In this document: positions 1-8,591 of the stretch, one piece after another
How positions within the stretch are numbered: the stretch's first letter is position 1
How the letters are laid out: every line of letters begins with the position of its first letter
NCBI RefSeq assembly: GCF_014217565.1
Contig: NZ_CP043661.1
Coordinates: 6,634,001-6,698,000 of the forward strand
Reading direction: 5' to 3'
From: Kribbella qitaiheensis
GTDB lineage: Bacteria > Actinomycetota > Actinomycetes > Propionibacteriales > Kribbellaceae
DNA length: 64,000 nucleotides
The notes under the pieces: model-generated
Databases searched by the model: none
What the model was told of the DNA's origin: nothing
What the model saw: only the letters and a program-made list of their open reading frames with translations
Translations under genes and position numbers: made by a program

Positions 1-2
1 AG

Positions 3-203
3 TGGCGGGCCGACACCTTCCTGGTGATCGCGCCGGACGTCATGCACACCCGTGCCCTCGAACCGGTCGCCGCGTTCGGCTGGGGCTACCGGATCGTCGG
101 CGGCTACCCGGACACTCTCGACCCTGTACGCCGGGACGCCACCGGCTGGGGCGGCCACCATGCCGCACTGGCCCTCGCCTACCCGACCTGGAGCTTTCTC
201 TGA
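3..203 (+). CDS. C-terminal part of an unrecognised protein (5' end outside window)
   Basis: An open frame runs from the window edge to a TGA at 201-203, giving the last 66 residues of a protein. It has a typical high-GC third-position pattern and contains the words WGYRIVGGYP and WGGHHAALALAYP. I do not recognise the family. The gene is convergent with the GNAT pseudogene that follows, and a 48-bp palindromic repeat starts 5 bases after the stop, where it could act as a two-way terminator. The upstream part of the gene is needed to assign a function. Confidence 0.55.
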   Translation, partial: WRADTFLVIAPDVMHTRALEPVAAFGWGYRIVGGYPDTLDPVRRDATGWGGHHAALALAYPTWSFL

Positions 204-207
204 CCGC

Positions 208-255
208 TTGCGTCCGAAGAGGTGAGGGTCCTGCCCCTCGCTGTTTCGGACGCTA
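208..255. repeat. 48-bp palindromic intergenic repeat, copy 1
   Basis: The left arm GCGTCCGAA (210-218) is mirrored by TTCGGACGC (245-253), and the interior carries GAGGGTCCTGCCCC. This is one of seven copies in the window. It lies between two convergent genes and its right edge supplies the TAG stop of the GNAT pseudogene, which fits a bidirectional terminator or a REP/MITE-like element. Confidence 0.8.
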
Positions 256-1070
256 GTGCCGTTCCCAGGCGCTGCGCCGATCGGCCGGCCGGAAGCCGAG
301 CTGGTCGTTCACCCGGATCATCGGAGCGTTCTCGGGCGCGTTCCAGGTGTGCAGTACGGCGGTCCGGCTCAGATCGGCCTGCAGCGAACGCAGGTTGGGA
401 ATCTTCACCGCCATCCCGAGCCCCTTCCCGCGATGCTCCGGAAAGACGAACGTGTCCCACTGATAGAGCCGCTCGGGATTCGCGGTCGCTCCACCCATCT
501 GCGTGTACGCCGCCAGCCGGCCGTTCGCGTTCACGGCCACAGTCGCGTGGCAGAACCGTCCCTGCTTGATGCGCCGAGCCTCGACCTCGACGATCCGGTC
601 GGGCGTCCACCGGCTCACCTCTTGGTCGCGTTCGCCGCGCGGAGTGTCCTGGGTCGCGCCGGTCAGGGCCACCGCGAACTGCTCGATCCACTCGTCCGGC
701 GTGTGCTCCCGCCACCGCATGAACTCGTAGCCGTCGACCGGCCGCTCCAATGCGGCGATCCGATCGGCCGCCAATGGCAACTCGATGACCTGATGAAGCT
801 CCTCGTGCTTGCGCGCGAACCCACGAGCCGCGGCGAACGCAGTACCGGCACTTTCTCCTGTCGCCGCGTCGCCGACCACTGACGTGGTGAGCAGTCGCCG
901 GCCAGCCCGTCGACCCGTACGTCGCGGTGCTCGTCCGCGAACAATACCCGAGCCTCCGCCAGCCCCAGACCGGCCGGAAACTCCTGCTCCGCGACGCGAA
1001 CCCGGTCCCGCAGCTCGAAGAACCGCCCGAACACCTCGGCATCACGCCCGTCCACCACCACAAGATCCAT
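253..1070 (-). pseudogene. Tandem-GNAT acetyltransferase, internally deleted and frame-shifted
   Basis: Two adjacent frames together match the 331-residue tandem-GNAT protein at 4079-5074. The N-terminal 60 residues (MDLVVVDGRD...) are read from 1070 to about 890. The rest (GESAGTAFAAARGF... onward) is read in another frame from about 870 to 253. About 60 residues of the first acetyltransferase domain, including the RRRQGVGSAL acetyl-CoA-binding loop of the paralog, are missing at the join near 870-900. The second domain (HRGKGLGMAVKI) looks intact, so a 208-residue single-domain product from 879 is possible. I see a decayed duplicate of the gene on the other side of the CHAT cassette. Confidence is high for the homology and moderate for loss of function. 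Confidence 0.75.
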
Positions 1071-1114
1071 CCCGCGACCCTATGCAGCTCACGTCGGCAT
1101 CGCGCGGCAATTTG

Positions 1115-1462
1115 TCAGTCCGACGAGCTTTCGATCAGCTCCCGCAGGGTCTCCGAGGTGGCATCGGAGATGTTCAGTTCGAGCCGGTTCACGTTCTTGA
1201 TGACGATCGTGGGGGGCGGCGTGGCCGGCTTCTCGAGCCGCTTCTTCAGGTCGAGCAGCGCATTGACCAGGGCTACCGCGCCGGCCGCGATGGTGAGGAT
1301 GGTGACCACTTCGCGGGTCTGGCCCCAGCGCTGCGGCCCGACCTCGGCCAGCGCCTCCTCGATCGCCCGGACGGTCGCTTCGTCCGTGCTGTCGATCTCG
1401 ATCTCCAGCATCACGTCGTCGGCCATCGTCGGTCCGCCTTCCCGGTCGGTTGTCGCTGCCAT
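1115..1462 (-). CDS. EACC1-like effector-associated small membrane protein
   Basis: This 115-residue protein has an acidic N-terminal half, one hydrophobic helix (about residues 52-70, VVTILTIAAGAVALVNALL), then a basic stretch and a short beta-rich tail (TIVIKNVNRLEL). That layout and its position directly after a CHAT gene match the Effector-Associated Constant Component 1 family, small proteins next to CHAT or trypsin effectors in actinobacterial conflict systems. The ATG overlaps the CHAT stop by one base (TGATG), implying translational coupling. A second ATG at 1426 is an alternative start. The family call comes from architecture and context, not from a profile search; the biochemical role of EACC1 is unknown to me. 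Confidence 0.65.
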   Translation of the reverse strand: MAATTDREGGPTMADDVMLEIEIDSTDEATVRAIEEALAEVGPQRWGQTREVVTILTIAAGAVALVNALLDLKKRLEKPATPPPTIVIKNVNRLELNISDATSETLRELIESSSD

Positions 1463-4017
1463 CAGATCACGCCGTAGTAGCCGAAGGCAGCCCAGTCCTC
1501 GGCCCGATGTCCGTCCTCGCGAAGCTCCGCACAGGCCGTTCGAAGGCTGAGGTCAGGACTTTGCGTCGTCGTCCGCAGCTTGCGGTGGAATCGCGCCATC
1601 AGCGCGGCCGCGGCCCGGTCGTCGACCGGCCACCGGCTGCCGACGATCGCACGAGCACCGCACCGGAACAGACTGCCTGCCAATCCGTGGAAGGAGTTCG
1701 TCCGGCTGTCAGCGGTCACCACGGATGAACAGGCGGACAGGACGACCAACGGCCCGGTGCTGAAGTGCGTAGTCATCAACAGATCCCGCGCAGAGACCGA
1801 GCGCGCGGCGTTGTAGCGATCCGCGGTGAAGTGGAGGGCGGAATCCAGCGGACTCGCCTCGTCGAACGACCCGTGACAGACCGCGTGGATGATGTCGAAC
1901 GGCTCGGCCAGCGCCCGCAGTACGGACTCTTTCGTGCAGTCGGAGCCTTCGATGACGGTCAGCTGGTCGCCCCAGATCTCCCGCAGGCTCGCCAGCTCTT
2001 CGCTCTGGGCGGGAATGTCGTCGCCGTCGTACCCAAGGGCGAGGACGCCGGCCGCGCGCAGATCCCGCTCGGCCGCTCCGACGCCGCCGACGAGATCGGC
2101 GCCGAACCGTACCGACGGCAGGTAGGTGAACCTGAGCCGGTCGGTCGCGAGCTGTTCGTCGGCAATTACGCCGAAGGCCTCGAGTGGCAATCTGGTCAGG
2201 ACTCCGGGCAGGCTCACGATCACCCGTTCGACGCCTGCCTCCTCGAGTAGTTCGGCAAGCGGCTCGAGGAGAGCCCGGGAACCCGACGTCGAGGCCGTTC
2301 TCAGCAGCCGCTCGCGGAACGGCCCTGGATCGAAGTACCGCTGCGCTGACAGGTTGGCCAGTTCCGCGTCCGGCACGAGCCACAGGTGCCGCTTGTTCTG
2401 CCACTCGTCCGGCCCGGACAGGTAGCAGAGCAGGGCGGTGGCCACCGGGTCGGTGCAGCCGTAGTCGGAGATGAAGACCGACAGGAACGCGGTCGGTACG
2501 TCGGCATGTGCCCGCAGCAGGGCCTTCACCGGCGGCCCGATCGGGTCCTGCTCGAAGCTGGAATCCAGCTCTCCGGAGATCCACCCCTCCCGGTCGTCGG
2601 CAAGCCGGGAGTACAGCCGGATCGCCGAGCCGCGGGTGATCTCGACAGCCGACAAGGCCTCGTCGTTCCAGGAGACATCGGCGTAACAGGTGGCCAGCAA
2701 CTCGAAGACGTGGACGAACTGTTCGGCCTGGTAGAGGAGTTGACGCTCGTCGGCGATGGCCGAGAACTGCTGCTTGGCCAGCGCTGCCGCCTGCTCCAGT
2801 TGATGCATCGTGCCGATCCTGTCATCGGCGTACCGGACCATCAGCTGACCCAGGTAATAGGCCGATCGCCAGCGCTCGGAGTCACCGCTACCGGTCCCGA
2901 GAATGGTCTGCAAGTCTGCTATCGCCTGCTGGAGCAACTCGTCGCTAGGGTGGGCAAGCTGCATGACTGTGTGGGCCCGGGACTCGCGGACGCCGCGGCC
3001 GAGGTTCTGCTCGACCCACGGATCCGTCAGCGCCGCGTCGAAGTAGGTCAGCGCGGAACGGCGTTGGTCGTCGTCGCTGGTGCCCACTCGCAACAGGTCG
3101 CCGATCACGAAGCGGACGCGAGCCAGTTGCGCACCGACCTGCTCCGGTGCTTCGGCGAGGTACCCGGCAAGGGTCTGTTCCGCCTCCAGAGCAAGCTCGA
3201 TCGTCGCCTGGCGGAGTCCCGTCCGACCGGTCAACTGCTCCAGATAGTCCTCCGGCCAACGGGCGAGCAGGCTGTAGAGACCCATCGCATAGCTGTGCTG
3301 CGCGATGGCCCGGTTCGGCTCGTCGGGCGCGAGAGCGATCAGCTGCTCGAACAGGTTGAGAGCCAGCAGTCCGATCTCCAGTTCGCCGACTGCGCGCAGG
3401 TGCCCCTGGCAGAAGTTCGCGGCAACCTGCGTGATCAGGTACAGACCCTCGTCGTCGTAGTGATCGCCGGTCTGCAAACGCACGGCGAGCTGGATCAGCA
3501 AGTAGATGTAGCGATGCGCCTCGGGAAGGAGGCCGGCAGCGTGGCTCTCTGCCACCAGCCGCTGCGCGTCGGTGCTGCCCGACCGGCCCCAGACATAGGG
3601 TCCGTCGTCTCTCAGCATGTAGAGCGGCGTCTCGACCTCGCCGAACTCGACGGGAAATGGCGGCTCGACCGTCTCCTCACGGGCCACCAGGCGAACTGAG
3701 GAGCACACCGGGCAGGGGACCCGGACAAGGTCGTGCTCGACTTCCAGCCAGGACCACGACCCGCAGTCCAGACATTCGCCATGGACTCGCAGCCGATGCG
3801 GAGCAATGCCGAGCCCTCGGGTGTCGCCGCAGCTCAGACACGGCCGGCGGATGGTCTCGCCCACCTTCGCCGCCGTGTAGTTGCCGACGAGTTGCACGCG
3901 ATGTTCCCAGCCGCAGGCCTCACACACCCCATAGATCTGGCCATCGGCCGACAACATCGCGAACAGGTCCGGCGCCAGCAACTGCGGTGGCAGCCGAGAT
4001 TGATACACGCTGCGCAT
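1462..4017 (-). CDS. CHAT-domain caspase-like protease with N-terminal zinc ribbons
   Basis: The 851-residue product starts at the ATG at 4017, which has a GGGGGGA ribosome site; an upstream ATG at 4059 has none. Residues 32-105 carry four CxxC pairs (C32/C35, C60/C63, C82/C85, C102/C105), consistent with two zinc ribbons. A long helical, TPR-like region follows. The C-terminus is a CHAT domain with catalytic dyad candidates His715 (HAVCHG) and Cys763 (LSACSS) and the usual VGSRWPV motif. CHAT proteins are caspase-clan cysteine peptidases often used as effectors in defence or programmed death. The gene forms a two-gene unit with the EACC1-like gene. The substrate is unknown; zinc ribbons at this end suggest a sensor or nucleic-acid or protein docking module, which is inference. 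Confidence 0.85.
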   Translation of the reverse strand: MRSVYQSRLPPQLLAPDLFAMLSADGQIYGVCEACGWEHRVQLVGNYTAAKVGETIRRPCLSCGDTRGLGIAPHRLRVHGECLDCGSWSWLEVEHDLVRVPCPVCSSVRLVAREETVEPPFPVEFGEVETPLYMLRDDGPYVWGRSGSTDAQRLVAESHAAGLLPEAHRYIYLLIQLAVRLQTGDHYDDEGLYLITQVAANFCQGHLRAVGELEIGLLALNLFEQLIALAPDEPNRAIAQHSYAMGLYSLLARWPEDYLEQLTGRTGLRQATIELALEAEQTLAGYLAEAPEQVGAQLARVRFVIGDLLRVGTSDDDQRRSALTYFDAALTDPWVEQNLGRGVRESRAHTVMQLAHPSDELLQQAIADLQTILGTGSGDSERWRSAYYLGQLMVRYADDRIGTMHQLEQAAALAKQQFSAIADERQLLYQAEQFVHVFELLATCYADVSWNDEALSAVEITRGSAIRLYSRLADDREGWISGELDSSFEQDPIGPPVKALLRAHADVPTAFLSVFISDYGCTDPVATALLCYLSGPDEWQNKRHLWLVPDAELANLSAQRYFDPGPFRERLLRTASTSGSRALLEPLAELLEEAGVERVIVSLPGVLTRLPLEAFGVIADEQLATDRLRFTYLPSVRFGADLVGGVGAAERDLRAAGVLALGYDGDDIPAQSEELASLREIWGDQLTVIEGSDCTKESVLRALAEPFDIIHAVCHGSFDEASPLDSALHFTADRYNAARSVSARDLLMTTHFSTGPLVVLSACSSVVTADSRTNSFHGLAGSLFRCGARAIVGSRWPVDDRAAAALMARFHRKLRTTTQSPDLSLRTACAELREDGHRAEDWAAFGYYGVI

Positions 4018-4078
4018 GGCGATCCCCCCAAAGCTGCGATCCGACTGCCCCAGCCACAAGTCTGCGCCGGTTGAACGC

Positions 4079-5074
4079 CTAGGTCAGGAGGTCAGGCACA
4101 GTGAGTTGCAGGACCCAGATGTGTTGGTGTTCGAGCGGGCGGAAGCCGAGGTGGTCGTTGACGGCGATCATCGGGGCGTTCGTCTCGGCGTTCGAGGTGT
4201 GGATCGTGGCCGGATTCGCGGTCCGGGACTGGAGGGCCTGCAGGTTGGCGATCTTGAGGGCGAGGCCGAGGCGGTGGCCGCGGTGTTCGGGGCGGACCAA
4301 GGTGTCGTGCTGGTCGAGCCGCTCGGGGTGCTGGGGTTTGCCGGTCAGTTCGGTGTAGCCGGCGAGTGAGCCGTCCGGCGCGATGGCGACCGTCGTACTG
4401 GTGAGGTGGCCTTGCGTACGCCGGCGCGCTTCGACCGACCGGAGGCGTTCGGGGGTCCAGCGCTTCGCCTCGAGCTCCAGGTCGTCGAGCGGGACTTCGT
4501 CGTCGATGAGGCTGAGCAATTCGCAGTACTGGTCGACGTGCTCGTCCGGGCAGCCGTCCGGCCAGGTCGCGAGCGTGTAGGGCTGGTGGTGCGGAGCGAT
4601 TTCGGCGGCCTTCGCGTCGAGTCCGGCGACGGGGTAGTCGATCACTTGGTGCAGAGTGGCGTGCTGCTGGACGAACCCGCGGGATTCGGCAAACGCTGCG
4701 CCGGAACCCGGTCCCTCGCCGTACGGGCTGATCGTCGCGCCGAGCAAGGCGTTCCGCCCGTCCGCGACAGCCGCAGCCTTCGTCGCGTCCAACAGCGCGG
4801 ACCCGACGCCCTGCCGCCGACGGCTCGCCTCGACCCCGAGCTCAGCCACCAGCAGTTGCCGGTTCTCCGCCAGCGACCACGTCAGCCACGCGGCCCCGAC
4901 GACCTCGCTACCTTCGACGGCGGCCAGACAACTGAACCTGTACTCCGGCGGCGGCGACTCCAGCAGCGTCCACGCCTCGTCGAGCGGGATCGCCGTCGGG
5001 AACTCCTGCGCCGCTTGGATCACCCCGTACGCAACCCGGAACAGCTCCCGCCCACCGACCCGCACAATCTCCAT
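4079..5074 (-). CDS. Tandem GNAT-family N-acetyltransferase
   Basis: A 331-residue protein with two acetyltransferase domains. The first has RRRQGVGSALLDA (about residues 85-97) and the second HRGHRLGLALKIA, the acetyl-CoA pyrophosphate-binding loops of GNAT enzymes. Such double-GNAT proteins in actinobacteria resemble mycothiol synthase MshD in architecture, but I see no reason to assign that role. The substrate is unknown. It stands upstream of the CHAT cassette on the same strand, 62 bases before the CHAT start, so read-through is possible. A damaged paralog lies on the other side of the cassette. Confidence 0.85.
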   Translation of the reverse strand: MEIVRVGGRELFRVAYGVIQAAQEFPTAIPLDEAWTLLESPPPEYRFSCLAAVEGSEVVGAAWLTWSLAENRQLLVAELGVEASRRRQGVGSALLDATKAAAVADGRNALLGATISPYGEGPGSGAAFAESRGFVQQHATLHQVIDYPVAGLDAKAAEIAPHHQPYTLATWPDGCPDEHVDQYCELLSLIDDEVPLDDLELEAKRWTPERLRSVEARRRTQGHLTSTTVAIAPDGSLAGYTELTGKPQHPERLDQHDTLVRPEHRGHRLGLALKIANLQALQSRTANPATIHTSNAETNAPMIAVNDHLGFRPLEHQHIWVLQLTVPDLLT

Positions 5075-5121
5075 CCGCCGACCCTACGCATTCCCACCCC
5101 TCTTTCACCCAAACCCACCCG

Positions 5122-5169
5122 TTACGTCCGAAGAGGTGAGGGGCAGGACCCTCGGTTGTTCGGACGTAG
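5122..5169. repeat. 48-bp palindromic intergenic repeat, copy 2
   Basis: The arms TACGTCCGAA (5123-5132) and TTCGGACGTA (5159-5168) enclose GGGGCAGGACCCTC, the reverse complement of the core seen in copy 1, so the family inserts in both orientations. It lies between the GNAT start and the pheA stop. Confidence 0.8.
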
Positions 5170-5183
5170 GCGATCGGCGGTGG

Positions 5184-5231
5184 TTGCGTCCGAAGGAGTG
5201 GGGGGCAGGACCCTCGGTTGTTCGGACGCAA
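5184..5231. repeat. 48-bp palindromic intergenic repeat, copy 3
   Basis: The arms TTGCGTCCGAA (5184-5194) and TTCGGACGCAA (5221-5231) enclose the same core orientation as copy 2. The two copies form a tandem pair separated by 14 bases, immediately after the pheA stop codon, where they could terminate pheA transcription. Confidence 0.8.
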
Positions 5232-5245
5232 GCGACCTGGCGGGC

Positions 5246-6145
5246 TCAGTGGTGGGGACGGAGGGCGCGGTTGGCGGCCGGTTCGGCGATCTGCTCGCGG
5301 AAGGGGTGGGCCGGGTAGACGCCGAGGAGGCGGACCTCGACCGAGAAGAAGGCGAGCTCCTCCAGGGCGAGCGCGAGGTTCGGGTCCTCGGGGTGTCCTT
5401 CGACGTCGGCGTAGAACTGGGTCGCGAAGAACGAGCCGCCGAGCTGGTAGCTCTCCAGCTTGGTCATGTTGACGCCGTTGGTCGCGAAGCCGCCCATCGC
5501 CTTGTAGAGCGCGGCCGGCACGTTGCGGACCCGGTAGACGAAGCTCGTGATGGTCGGTCCCGAACCCACCGGCGGGAGGTGCGGCTCGCGGGACAGCACC
5601 AGGAACCGGGTCGTGTTGTGGTGCTCGTCCTCGACGTCCCGGGCGAGGATGTCCAGCCCGTAGAGCCCGGCCGCGGCGATCGGCGAGAGCGCGGCGACGG
5701 TCGGGTCCTTCAACTCGGAGACCTCGCGGGCGGCGCCGGCGGTGTCGTCGGCGACCACCGTCGACCAGCCGTGTTCGCGGATGATCTTGCGGCACTGCCC
5801 GAGCGCGTGCACGTGGCTGCGGACGGTCGTGATCGACTCGATCGAGGTGCCCGGCGTGACCATCAGCTGGAAGTGGATCGGCAGGAAGAACTCGCCGATG
5901 AGGTGCAGCCCGGAGTCCGGCAGCAGGTGGTGGATGTCCGCGACCCGGCCCGCGATCGAGTTGTCGACCGGGATCATCGCCAGCCCGGCCCGGCCGGTAC
6001 TGACCGCCTCGAGGGCGTCCTCGAACGTCGTACAGGGTAGCTGTTCACGGTCGGGAAACATCTCGGTGCACGCCATCGCCGAATTGGCTCCTGGCTCACC
6101 CTGGTACGCGATCGGTCCGTCCACGGTTTCCCAGCCTAGTGCCAC
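5246..6145 (-). CDS. pheA: Prephenate dehydratase
   Basis: PheA decarboxylates and dehydrates prephenate to phenylpyruvate in phenylalanine synthesis. The 299-residue protein opens with IAYQGEPGANS, has the periplasmic-binding-like catalytic fold with HNTTRFLVL near residue 178, and ends in an ACT regulatory domain with ITSFVYRV and ESYQLGGSF, the phenylalanine-binding region. There is no fused chorismate mutase, as is usual in actinobacteria. The start is a GTG with AGGGGTGAG upstream. Feedback control by phenylalanine is expected from the ACT domain. It follows plsC on the same strand by 18 bases. Confidence 0.93.
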   Translation of the reverse strand: MALGWETVDGPIAYQGEPGANSAMACTEMFPDREQLPCTTFEDALEAVSTGRAGLAMIPVDNSIAGRVADIHHLLPDSGLHLIGEFFLPIHFQLMVTPGTSIESITTVRSHVHALGQCRKIIREHGWSTVVADDTAGAAREVSELKDPTVAALSPIAAAGLYGLDILARDVEDEHHNTTRFLVLSREPHLPPVGSGPTITSFVYRVRNVPAALYKAMGGFATNGVNMTKLESYQLGGSFFATQFYADVEGHPEDPNLALALEELAFFSVEVRLLGVYPAHPFREQIAEPAANRALRPHH

Positions 6146-6163
6146 CCTGTCTCACCCCTTGAA

Positions 6164-6967
6164 TCAGGTGTCCGACTTGCGGACCTTCTTGGGTGCGCCG
6201 GTGGTCGCCCGGCCCTCCAGCGACTTGGCCTTGGTGGCGTACATGTCGACGTACTCCTGGCCGGACAGCTCCATGATCTTGTACATGATCTCGTCGGTGA
6301 CGGCGCGCAGGATGAGGCGATCGCCCTCCATCCCGTCGTACCGCGAGAAGTCCAGCGGTTCGCCGAACTTGATCGTGGGGGAGGCGAGCGAGGCGACGAT
6401 CTTGCCGGGCGGCGCGACCACGTCGGTCCCGATCACACCGCACGGGATCACCGGGACCTTCGTCTCCAGCGCCAGCCGGGCCACGCCGGTCCGGCCCTTG
6501 TAGAGCTTGCCGTCGTGCGACCGGGTGCCCTCGGGGTAGATGCCGAACAGGTCGCCGCGCTCCAGCACCTTCATCCCGGCCCGGATCGCGCCCTCGGACG
6601 CCGAGCCGCCGGAGCGGTCGATCGGGACCTGGCCGGTGCCCTTGAAGAAGCCGCGCTGGAAGGTGCCCTTGATGCCGGCGCCGGTGAAGTAGTCGGACTT
6701 GGCCACGAAGGTGATCCGGCGGCGCACTACCAGTGGCATGAAGATCCAGTCGGCGTACGACAGATGGTTGCTGGCGATGATCGCCGGACCCAGCTCCGGG
6801 ATGTGCTCGGCGCCTTCCACCTTCGGCCGGAACAGCCGGCGGACCGGCGGGCCGACGACGACGTTCTTCAGCATCCAGTAGATGCCCTTGCCGTCGCCTT
6901 CGCCCGGGTCGTCGACTCCGGTGGTGCGGTCCGGTTCGGGCCGCGGCGACTGCGCCGGTTCCGTCAT
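6164..6967 (-). CDS. plsC: 1-acyl-sn-glycerol-3-phosphate acyltransferase
   Basis: The 267-residue protein starts at the ATG at 6967, preceded by GGGAGAGGA; the open frame extends further upstream but without acyltransferase features. The acyltransferase signature NHLSYAD (HX4D) and the glycerophosphate-binding YPEGTRS are present, with VPVIPCGVIG further on. Enzymes of this family place the second acyl chain on lysophosphatidate at the inner membrane. The C-terminal tail is basic (APKKVRKSDT). pheA follows closely, though the two have no functional link. Confidence 0.88.
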   Translation of the reverse strand: MTEPAQSPRPEPDRTTGVDDPGEGDGKGIYWMLKNVVVGPPVRRLFRPKVEGAEHIPELGPAIIASNHLSYADWIFMPLVVRRRITFVAKSDYFTGAGIKGTFQRGFFKGTGQVPIDRSGGSASEGAIRAGMKVLERGDLFGIYPEGTRSHDGKLYKGRTGVARLALETKVPVIPCGVIGTDVVAPPGKIVASLASPTIKFGEPLDFSRYDGMEGDRLILRAVTDEIMYKIMELSGQEYVDMYATKAKSLEGRATTGAPKKVRKSDT

Positions 6968-7028
6968 CGATGTCCTCTCCCTCACGTTCCCCGAGCCCTC
7001 ATGATGCCGTATCGGCCGCCGGAGAGCG

Positions 7029-7158
7029 TCAGTCCAGCGGTGCGGGCGCGGAGCGCACCTCCAGTTCCCCGCGCAGCGCCGCCACAACCCCACGCTTCCG
7101 AATCGCGTGCCGGATCCCGTACCGCGGGCAGCTCGGCAGCCGCTTCGCCGGACACCCG
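7029..7158 (-). pseudogene. Possible C-terminal gene remnant (unassigned)
   Basis: The minus strand reads RYGIRHAIRKRGVVAALRG followed by a short tail and a TGA at 7029, with high-GC third positions typical of coding DNA here. Nothing upstream in that frame looks like a gene. I cannot name the family. It may be the tail of a gene lost from between plsC and the MDR gene, or a chance open frame. Confidence 0.25.
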
Positions 7159-7227
7159 CACCTGGAAGGCCGGGTACGTCGTGCCAGAGTTCCGGGTCGA
7201 CGGCGACGGTCGGCACAACTACTAAGG

Positions 7228-7461
7228 CTCCAGGTCGAGTGCCGCGCGACTGATACCTCCGGCAACATCAGTACGCCGGAACGCTTCGCCGTCACGCTGT
7301 TGCGTCCAGCACCGACCTGCACCGAAATCATCACCGGAACGCTGAACGGCCCACTGTCATTGGGTTCTGGCGTCACGTGCCTGGTAGGTGCCTCGATCAA
7401 CGGCCCAGGTCGGGCCGCCGATCAACTACGCACTGTCCTGACAGGCAGGTCCACCATCTAG
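7228..7461 (+). pseudogene. Remnant of a secreted HYR/Ig-like surface protein
   Basis: The plus frame contains CRATDTSGNISTPERFAVTLL, then CTEIITGTLNGPLSLGSGVTC, then CLVGASINGP. The first phrase resembles the end of HYR or Ig-like domains (C-x-A-x-D-x-x-GN). The second resembles the NGP-repeat modules of actinobacterial secreted proteins. There is no start codon, signal peptide or following domain, and the frame ends at 7461. The stretch 6968-7488 otherwise shows no complete gene. Confidence 0.45.
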
Positions 7462-7488
7462 GCCAGATCCGTCAGACGGCCAGATCCT

Positions 7489-8469
7489 TCACACGCGGAC
7501 GACGTACTTGCCCTTGCCGCGCCCTTCGGCCAGAGCCTGCTGGGCTTCGGCCGCGCGCTCGAGACCATCGACAGGCGTCAGCTCGATCGACAGCTCACCC
7601 GCATTCGCTTTGCCAAGCACCTCCGCAAGCGCCTCGCCGACCAACTCCGGCGCGTTCGCGGCGTACCCGCGGATGCTGAAGCCGCCGATCGACACATTGC
7701 CGCCGAACAAGCGACCGGCCGCCGGCAGCGTCATCGGAGTACCGCCGGCATTGCCGAACAGCACGATCCGCCCGCCCGCGGCGACCAGCTCGAGGTCGGT
7801 ATCGATCCATTCCGTCCCCTGTGGATCAAGAATCAGATCCACGCCCCGCCCGCCCGTCCGCTCGCGCACGGCTTCCACCAAACCCTCACCACGAACCAGC
7901 GCAGCGTCGTACCCCGCCTTCTCAGCCGAACCAGCGCGACTCGCGCTCCCCACGGTCCCCAGCAGCAGGCCGGCGCCATTCAGCCGAGCCAGCGACGCCA
8001 GCGCCTGCCCGACACCGCCGGCAGCCGAGTGGACGAGCACGCTGTCGCCCTTACGCAGCCGCCCGGCCGGGCCCAGCAACAAGGCTGCTGTGGTCAAAGT
8101 GCCGGGAGCAGCCGCTGCTTGCTCGAACGACAGCCCCTCCGGAATCGCAACGACCAACTGAGCCCGTACGACAGCGACTTCGGCGAGGCCGCCGGATCCG
8201 GTGAACGCGGCGACCGGCGTACCGACGGCTGGGCCGCTCACGCCCGCCCCGAGCGCGCGAACCGTGCCCGCGACCTCCAGCCCCGGAACGAACGGCCACC
8301 CGGTCGCATAGCCCGGGTCGCCTCGCCGGGCCATCACATCGATGAAGTTCACCCCGGCCGCGCGGACGTCGATCGAGACCTCGTTCGGCCCGGGCTCGGG
8401 GACGGGCACCTCCGCGACCCGGGTCGTGGCCGTGTCGGCAGCCGGTTCGTCGAAGAGCAGCGCGCGCAT
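7489..8469 (-). CDS. Zinc-free MDR-family quinone oxidoreductase-like dehydrogenase
   Basis: This 326-residue medium-chain dehydrogenase/reductase has a GroES-like N-terminus (GVNFIDVMARRGD), a Rossmann domain with SAAGGVGQALASLARL (about residues 148-163) and the C-terminal VDGLERAAEAQQALAEG typical of quinone oxidoreductase-like members. The catalytic-zinc and structural-zinc cysteines are absent, as in the NADPH:quinone reductase subfamily. It is divergent from the TIGR03936 gene with about 120 bases between starts. The substrate cannot be read from sequence. Confidence 0.85.
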   Translation of the reverse strand: MRALLFDEPAADTATTRVAEVPVPEPGPNEVSIDVRAAGVNFIDVMARRGDPGYATGWPFVPGLEVAGTVRALGAGVSGPAVGTPVAAFTGSGGLAEVAVVRAQLVVAIPEGLSFEQAAAAPGTLTTAALLLGPAGRLRKGDSVLVHSAAGGVGQALASLARLNGAGLLLGTVGSASRAGSAEKAGYDAALVRGEGLVEAVRERTGGRGVDLILDPQGTEWIDTDLELVAAGGRIVLFGNAGGTPMTLPAAGRLFGGNVSIGGFSIRGYAANAPELVGEALAEVLGKANAGELSIELTPVDGLERAAEAQQALAEGRGKGKYVVRV

Positions 8470-8591
8470 CGGTGATTCCTTTCGAGGACCGTCGGATGTC
8501 TAGGTTCCACTACCCCGGACCGCAGCCACTCATTTGCTCCCCGCGGAGCGGGGGTGTGAATGGACGGTCCGGCGGCTGCCAGAATAGGGGC

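Noticed and set aside
6970..7461. Complete 163-residue plus-strand gene upstream of the MDR gene
   Set aside because: Only the last ~70 residues look like a protein; the front part overlaps non-coding DNA near the plsC promoter and has no signal peptide.
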